In this document: positions 60,157 to 64,000 of the stretch, one piece after another | Numbering within the stretch: position 1 is the first letter of the stretch | Layout: each line of letters begins with the position of its first letter | From: Ohtaekwangia kribbensis | GTDB taxonomy: Bacteria > Bacteroidota > Bacteroidia > Cytophagales > Cyclobacteriaceae | Assembly: GCF_042676245.1 (NCBI RefSeq) | Contig: NZ_JBHTKA010000007.1 | Span: forward strand, 744,001-808,000 | Length of the DNA stretch: 64,000 nucleotides | Reading direction: 5' to 3' | Position numbers and translations under genes: made by a program | The notes under the pieces: model-generated | The model's input: the letters and a program-made list of their open reading frames with translations, nothing else | Databases searched by the model: none | Told to the model about the DNA's origin: nothing

Positions 60157-60282
60157 ATGATAACCTGTAGTGAAAATGCTTTGAGAAGAGCGTTGTTTTT
60201 AGTAGTCGTGTTGTTGTGTAATGCCGTGCTGCTGTTAGCCCAACCTGTAAATGATAGCAGAGTAAATATCCTTTGTTTTTGA
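60157..60282 (+). pseudogene. Truncated start of an RHS-type gene (relic)
   Basis: ATG 60157 opens a 41-codon frame ending in TGA at 60280-60282. Its product MITCSENALRRALFLVV..AVLLLAQPVNDSRVNILCF matches the signal peptide and first mature residues (LLLAQPVNDSRVNALPL) of the 3074-residue protein at 50057. DNA identity is high around CAACCTGTAAATGATAG. Homology stops after GTAAAT, so the rest of the gene was lost. Confidence 0.82.
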
Positions 60283-60287
60283 GTCTA

Positions 60288-60360
60288 ATCGTTGTTGGCG
60301 TATGGATTAGTGGAGAGGCACCAACAATCCAATTGGTTGTTAGCGTAACGTTGCTGCTGT
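60288..60360. repeat. Partial third copy of the hairpin repeat
   Basis: TTGTTGGCG, the conserved tip GGATTAGTGGAGAGG and CACCAACAA recur at about 60291-60328. They are followed by a different palindromic stretch, CCAATTGG, and TTAGCGTAACG. The AT-rich half of the full repeat is missing. Confidence 0.7.
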
Positions 60361-60474
60361 TATACCTTAACTGGTACCTTATTAGCGCAGATATTTCAAC
60401 TTCAATTTTTTGTTTTGCTTCTAATTTTTAACTTGGTTGTTTTGCAGGCTGCTTAACTCACCAAGGATTTTAAC

Positions 60475-61308
60475 ATGAATTTGCAAGAGTACACAACCGG
60501 GCTTATTGAGCGAAAAGGCATTTATTATTCTAAAGAGCAGAGTAAAATATCATATCCAGCAAGTGGCAACGATAATTACTTTCAAATAGAAGAAAATAGC
60601 TTCTGGTTTAAGCATAGAAACAATTGTATCATCGAGGGAGTTATGAAGTATAGTGCCAATAGCACATTCTTTGATGTAGGTGGAGGAAATGGATTTGTTG
60701 CAAAAGGCCTGGAAGAAAAAGGGATATCAACGGTGTTGGTTGAACCTGGTATTCAAGGATGTGTTAATGCAAAAAAGAGAAGTTTAAAAAACGTAGTTTG
60801 CTCAACGCTTGAGAATGCTTCGTTCGTAAAAGGCAAAATTCCTGCTATTGGACTATTTGATGTTGTAGAACATATAGAGCATGACGTTGATTTTCTGAAA
60901 AGTATTTATTCCTATTTAACGGATGGTGGCTTTGTTTTTATAACCGTCCCAGCATTTAATGTGTTATGGTCTAACGAAGATGTTGATGCCGGTCATTTCA
61001 GAAGATATACCACAAAAGAACTAAAAAGGAAGTTGCAGTCGGTTGGCTTTCATATTGAGTACTCCTCGTATATATTTTCGATTCTGCCTATAGCGGTATT
61101 TTTGTTTCGTACATTACCTAGCAGACTCGGGCTGCACAAGAACTCCGGTAATTTGGATAAGCATAAGAAGGAACACAAAAGTGGCGGCTTGATCGGTATA
61201 ATACTAAACTATATTTGGGACTTCGAAATATCCAGAATAAGAAATGGTAAGGTGATTCGCGTGGGAGGAAGTTGTCTGGTCATTGGCAGAAAAGGTATTC
61301 GTGTATAA
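60475..61308 (+). CDS. Class I SAM-dependent methyltransferase
   Basis: A 277-residue protein. The SAM motif I is FFDVGGGNGFVAKGLEEKG (about residues 64-82), an acidic post-I segment VLVEPG follows, motif II is IGLFDVVEHIEHDVDFLKSI (about 125-144), and motif III DGGFVFITVPAFNVLWS. An upstream HRNN segment and the C-terminal region with a hydrophobic stretch (FSILPIAVFLFRTLP) are typical of methyltransferases in lipid or glycan loci. Substrate unknown; by context a polysaccharide or lipid-linked sugar. Confidence 0.85.
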   Translation: MNLQEYTTGLIERKGIYYSKEQSKISYPASGNDNYFQIEENSFWFKHRNNCIIEGVMKYSANSTFFDVGGGNGFVAKGLEEKGISTVLVEPGIQGCVNAKKRSLKNVVCSTLENASFVKGKIPAIGLFDVVEHIEHDVDFLKSIYSYLTDGGFVFITVPAFNVLWSNEDVDAGHFRRYTTKELKRKLQSVGFHIEYSSYIFSILPIAVFLFRTLPSRLGLHKNSGNLDKHKKEHKSGGLIGIILNYIWDFEISRIRNGKVIRVGGSCLVIGRKGIRV

Positions 61309-61358
61309 TTATTTTATTGAGATAACTAAAGAAGATTGTAGATTGAATTCGGAAAGAA

Positions 61359-63305
61359 ATGATGATTGAGCTGATCTTAAAAAATTTACTTTATGTAATC
61401 CTTTTCTTATCGATAAGTATGTCGGTTGGTTTTGGTGTTTTGCGGTTTTTGCGGTTCAAAGTCGAAAAGAGTTATGGCGGAGCATTTAAGATCTTTTTAA
61501 TAGGCTTCTTCTTAATAGTGACACTTTTTGCCCTGGTAAAATCCCGCGGTGCTACTGTTCTCCTGGGTTTCGTACTAATTGGAGTATTCCTGTGGTGGGA
61601 CAATCGGGTTAGTCGCCAAACGGTATTCGCAGAGCGGACACAAGGAGATATGACAACCTTTTTTCTTTTGAAGCGACTGCTGGAGTTGTCCATTGTGTCA
61701 CTTGCTGTTATTGTATACCGAACAGCATTTATGGATACCGGCGGTTATTTTATTGAGCATGTTTACAACGACTATATTTTTTACGGAAAGCTTTCAAAGT
61801 ATTTACTGGAAACAGGTATAGAGAATGCGGAGTTTGATTATATATTTTTTGATCATAACGTGGTGCCTTATCACTACGTGGATATTTGGATAAACTCGTT
61901 GTTGATTTACGTGACACGCCAAAATGCAGTGGAGCTGATGATTCTGAGTTCATATACAATAGGTATAGTTGGTATTTGGCTGGGGCTAATTGCATTACTT
62001 GAAACCTGGTTTGGTGTTACTTATTATAGTAAAATTATTGCATTGTTCTTACTATTCGCAACCGGCATTTTTTGGGGAGCTATTATCAGTATTCCGTTTC
62101 TGCAATCAGCAGATGTCTTTGCAAAGCATAGTGTAAATTATTCGAAGCTATTTCCTATATATTGGATGGTCATACTTGTGATTCTGCTCTACAGGGAATC
62201 CAATACTTTTCGAAGTAAATTCATTGTATCGATTTTACTCGCGTTGCCTATCATTAATGTGTCATCGGCACCGGGCGTTTTTCTTGTTCTTTTTCTCTTC
62301 TTCGTAAACGAGCTATTCAGAAAAGGCTTTTTAAAATGGGAAATTGCTTTAAAAGCAATAATAATAGTCTTGTTCATCGCGATTTTCTACAAAACGGGTC
62401 AGTCAGATGCCGGAGGTGATTGGTCTTTTGATTATCACGAGTATACATCAGCAACATATATAAAAACATTTATCAACGTAGTAGGCGGCACAGTTATTCA
62501 GGTATTTCTTTTATATCTGCCAATATTTTTGGTATTGTTATTTACTGCCAGACAATATGGTTTTAAGAAGGTACGTGATGTACTGCTTACACTGGGAGTC
62601 ACTTTTTTTGCATTCGTTATACCGTGGGGTCTTTTTCATAGAAATGCAAACAGCGTTCAACTATTCTCAAATACAATGATTCCGTTTATAACGTGCTTTC
62701 TTATTGCTATAGGATGTGATATAGTTAAGAGCGTAAATAATAAAATGTATAGGAACAGCATATTAGCCGCTATGTTGTTGCTACCTGTTATTGGTTTGCT
62801 TAAGGATGTCACGGAGCGAAAAGCTCTGGCAAATTCAGTATCTGTTACGGAAAGCTCCGTTCAGGAATGTGTAGAGTTCTTTTCGGCAAAAGTGAAAAAA
62901 CCAGTTGGCGTTTTCTTTTCTTCAGATACAAACTGGGCAACCAAAGCATTGCCGTTCGGAGCGTTGGATATGAAACTACAGCAGTTTGTCAATAGAGATA
63001 GTTTTCATACTATATCCTTGTCGATTTTGGATATTCCTCTTGATAGCAGCAGTATTCATTTTGCAAATGAAAAAGAACAAATAAAAAATGCATTGTTCTA
63101 TCGCTATCTTGAAAAGCAGCCAAGTTACAGCCCTGAAAATATAGCTACTCTTCAGCAAAAGTTTATCAAGGACTTCAATATCGAGTATGTTCTAACGAAC
63201 TATAACTATTCGTTACCAGATGATAAGAAGCGCTATTTAGAACCTTTGTATGATGCGCCTGCTATTAATCTGAAAGTTTATTCAGTTATTCGAGGCAAAC
63301 TGTGA
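61359..63305 (+). CDS. Multi-spanning membrane protein, possible GT-C glycosyltransferase
   Basis: A 648-residue protein with about 11-13 membrane helices in the first 490 residues and a soluble C-terminal domain of about 140 residues (VQECVEFFSAKVKKPVGVFFSS through KVYSVIRGKL). An early periplasmic loop holds MDTGGYFIEHVYNDYIFYGKLSKYL, whose acidic and His residues would fit a GT-C type catalytic loop, but this is inference. No family name can be given with certainty. It ends six bases before the convergent aminotransferase gene. Confidence 0.7.
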   Translation: MMIELILKNLLYVILFLSISMSVGFGVLRFLRFKVEKSYGGAFKIFLIGFFLIVTLFALVKSRGATVLLGFVLIGVFLWWDNRVSRQTVFAERTQGDMTTFFLLKRLLELSIVSLAVIVYRTAFMDTGGYFIEHVYNDYIFYGKLSKYLLETGIENAEFDYIFFDHNVVPYHYVDIWINSLLIYVTRQNAVELMILSSYTIGIVGIWLGLIALLETWFGVTYYSKIIALFLLFATGIFWGAIISIPFLQSADVFAKHSVNYSKLFPIYWMVILVILLYRESNTFRSKFIVSILLALPIINVSSAPGVFLVLFLFFVNELFRKGFLKWEIALKAIIIVLFIAIFYKTGQSDAGGDWSFDYHEYTSATYIKTFINVVGGTVIQVFLLYLPIFLVLLFTARQYGFKKVRDVLLTLGVTFFAFVIPWGLFHRNANSVQLFSNTMIPFITCFLIAIGCDIVKSVNNKMYRNSILAAMLLLPVIGLLKDVTERKALANSVSVTESSVQECVEFFSAKVKKPVGVFFSSDTNWATKALPFGALDMKLQQFVNRDSFHTISLSILDIPLDSSSIHFANEKEQIKNALFYRYLEKQPSYSPENIATLQQKFIKDFNIEYVLTNYNYSLPDDKKRYLEPLYDAPAINLKVYSVIRGKL

Positions 63306-63311
63306 AATAGC

Positions 63312-64000
63312 CTAGTTAAAGAACTCTTGTATCGTGTTTATTATTTTTTCCTGATCGTCAGGAGATAGTTCAAAATAGAAGGGGAGTCGCAAAAGTCGAT
63401 CGCTATAGAAGTCACTCCAAGACAGTTCACGTCCATCATGACGAGATGCGTAAAACGGAGATTTGTGAAGTGACAAGTAATGAAAAACAGAAAGTATATC
63501 TTGCTTTTTCAGATGCGCTATTAATTTGTCACGTGTATCTATATCCTTACAAATGATATAGAACATGTGTGCATTGTTAGTCGCATACTCCGGTATTAGG
63601 GGAAGTTTGATATGTCCTTGTTCTTTTAGTGGGAGAAGGTTTTCGAAGTATGTATCCCAGATCAGTTTCCTTTTGGACTGAATTACATCCATCTTCTCAA
63701 GTTGAGCATATAGGAAAGCCGCAATCAGATCGGACGGTAAAAAAGAACTGCCAACATCAACCCATCCGTACTTGTCTACTTCGCCTTTAAAGAATGCAGT
63801 TCTATTGGTACCTTTCTCCCAGAGTATCTCAGCCCGCTTTTCAAACTGCTTATCATTGATAACCAGTAATCCGCCCTCACCCGAAATTACATTTTTTGTC
63901 TCGTGAAAAGAAAAGGCAGCAAGATGTCCAATGGTTCCTAGAGGCTTACCTTTATAGTAACTGTCAATTGCCTGGGCTGCATCTTCCACAACAAACAGGC
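63312..64000 (-). CDS. rffA: WecE/RffA-type sugar aminotransferase, 5' end outside window
   Basis: The last ~229 codons of a DegT/DnrJ/EryC1-family PLP enzyme; the frame is open to the right edge (LFVVEDAAQAIDSYYKG). The PLP lysine lies in AAFSFHETKNVISGEGGLL, the exact pattern of dTDP-4-amino-4,6-dideoxygalactose transaminase. Other family segments are EKGTNRTAFFKGEVDKYGWVDVGSSFLPSDLIAAFLYAQLE and FHYLSLHKSPF. It would aminate dTDP-4-keto-6-deoxyglucose for surface glycans. The GTG at 63989 is internal, not the start. Confidence 0.92.
   Translation of the reverse strand, partial: LFVVEDAAQAIDSYYKGKPLGTIGHLAAFSFHETKNVISGEGGLLVINDKQFEKRAEILWEKGTNRTAFFKGEVDKYGWVDVGSSFLPSDLIAAFLYAQLEKMDVIQSKRKLIWDTYFENLLPLKEQGHIKLPLIPEYATNNAHMFYIICKDIDTRDKLIAHLKKQDILSVFHYLSLHKSPFYASRHDGRELSWSDFYSDRLLRLPFYFELSPDDQEKIINTIQEFFN

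Larger units (their letters stand above)
59774..60474. other. Repeat-rich region behind the RHS cassette
   Basis: Holds two long direct repeats, a third partial copy of their hairpin core, and a 41-codon relic of an RHS-type gene start (60157-60282). From about 60361 to 60474 the sequence is T-rich and should contain the promoter of the methyltransferase gene. No complete gene is present. Confidence 0.8.

Noticed and set aside
59827..60360. Integron attC sites or a CRISPR array in the tandem repeats
   Set aside because: The arms carry GTT on the left and AAC on the right, opposite to RYYYAAC...GTTRRRY, and there are only two full ~150-base copies with no regular short spacers, integrase or Cas gene.
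1..64000. tRNA, rRNA, insertion sequence or phage genes
   Set aside because: No cloverleaf-like sequence, rRNA-like stretch, transposase or integrase was found on reading both strands; this was by eye, without a covariance search.

Overview
The window reads as chromosomal DNA of a Bacteroidota bacterium, probably a Cytophagales-type (Cytophagia) member. Reasons: moderate GC, mostly no Shine-Dalgarno, several TTG/GTG starts, lipoprotein signals typical of the phylum, a complete 14-subunit-type nuo operon with fused nuoCD, and giant YD-repeat/RHS surface proteins of the Bacteroidota kind. No rRNA, tRNA, CRISPR array or insertion sequence was seen.

Region 1 (1-17.5 kb). A minus-strand secreted von Willebrand A protein runs off the left edge. 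It is followed by a two-CBS-domain protein with its own terminator, then the respiratory complex I operon nuoA-B-CD-E-F-G-H-I-J-K-L-M-N, all on +. Most junctions overlap or are short, but the gaps before nuoE, nuoF, nuoG, nuoH and nuoJ hold short dispersed repeats. One repeat supplies the last codons of nuoG and another a misleading upstream ATG for nuoE. A hairpin terminator ends the operon.

Region 2 (17.5-23.4 kb). Housekeeping genes: the N-terminal half of a split transketolase, a cyclophilin-type lipoprotein, an EamA/DMT permease, and a class A penicillin-binding protein. A strong bidirectional terminator lies between the permease and the PBP. Next comes a roughly 0.5 kb gap without genes.

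Region 3 (23.5-35.1 kb). A tightly packed, more AT-rich operon encodes a type II secretion/type IV pilus-like machine: pseudopilin, minimal prepilin peptidase, GspE ATPase, GspD secretin, GspL (PilM/N)-like, GspM (PilO)-like, a fibronectin-like lipoprotein, GspC (PilP)-like, a MORN-repeat protein, a GspK-like minor pseudopilin, two further pseudopilins, and GspF.

Region 4 (35.4-60.4 kb). In the same direction follow an OmpH/Skp-like protein, a 737-residue beta-repeat secreted protein, a lipoprotein, and then an array of very large secreted proteins: 1928 aa, a 246-aa spacer gene, 1565 aa and 3074 aa. The last combines PPC-like repeats, plant-type leucine-rich repeats, SprB-like repeats, an RHS barrel and core, and a variable C-terminal putative toxin. 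A small AT-rich gene just behind it is a candidate immunity gene. Behind that lie about 700 bases of tandem hairpin repeats with a truncated relic of another RHS-type gene start. The simplest reading is a secretion machine plus its giant cargo or surface apparatus, with a polymorphic-toxin tail at a site of repeated C-terminal exchange.

Region 5 (60.5-64 kb). A SAM methyltransferase, a large multi-spanning membrane protein, and (minus strand, cut by the right edge) a WecE/RffA-type sugar aminotransferase suggest the edge of a surface-glycan locus.
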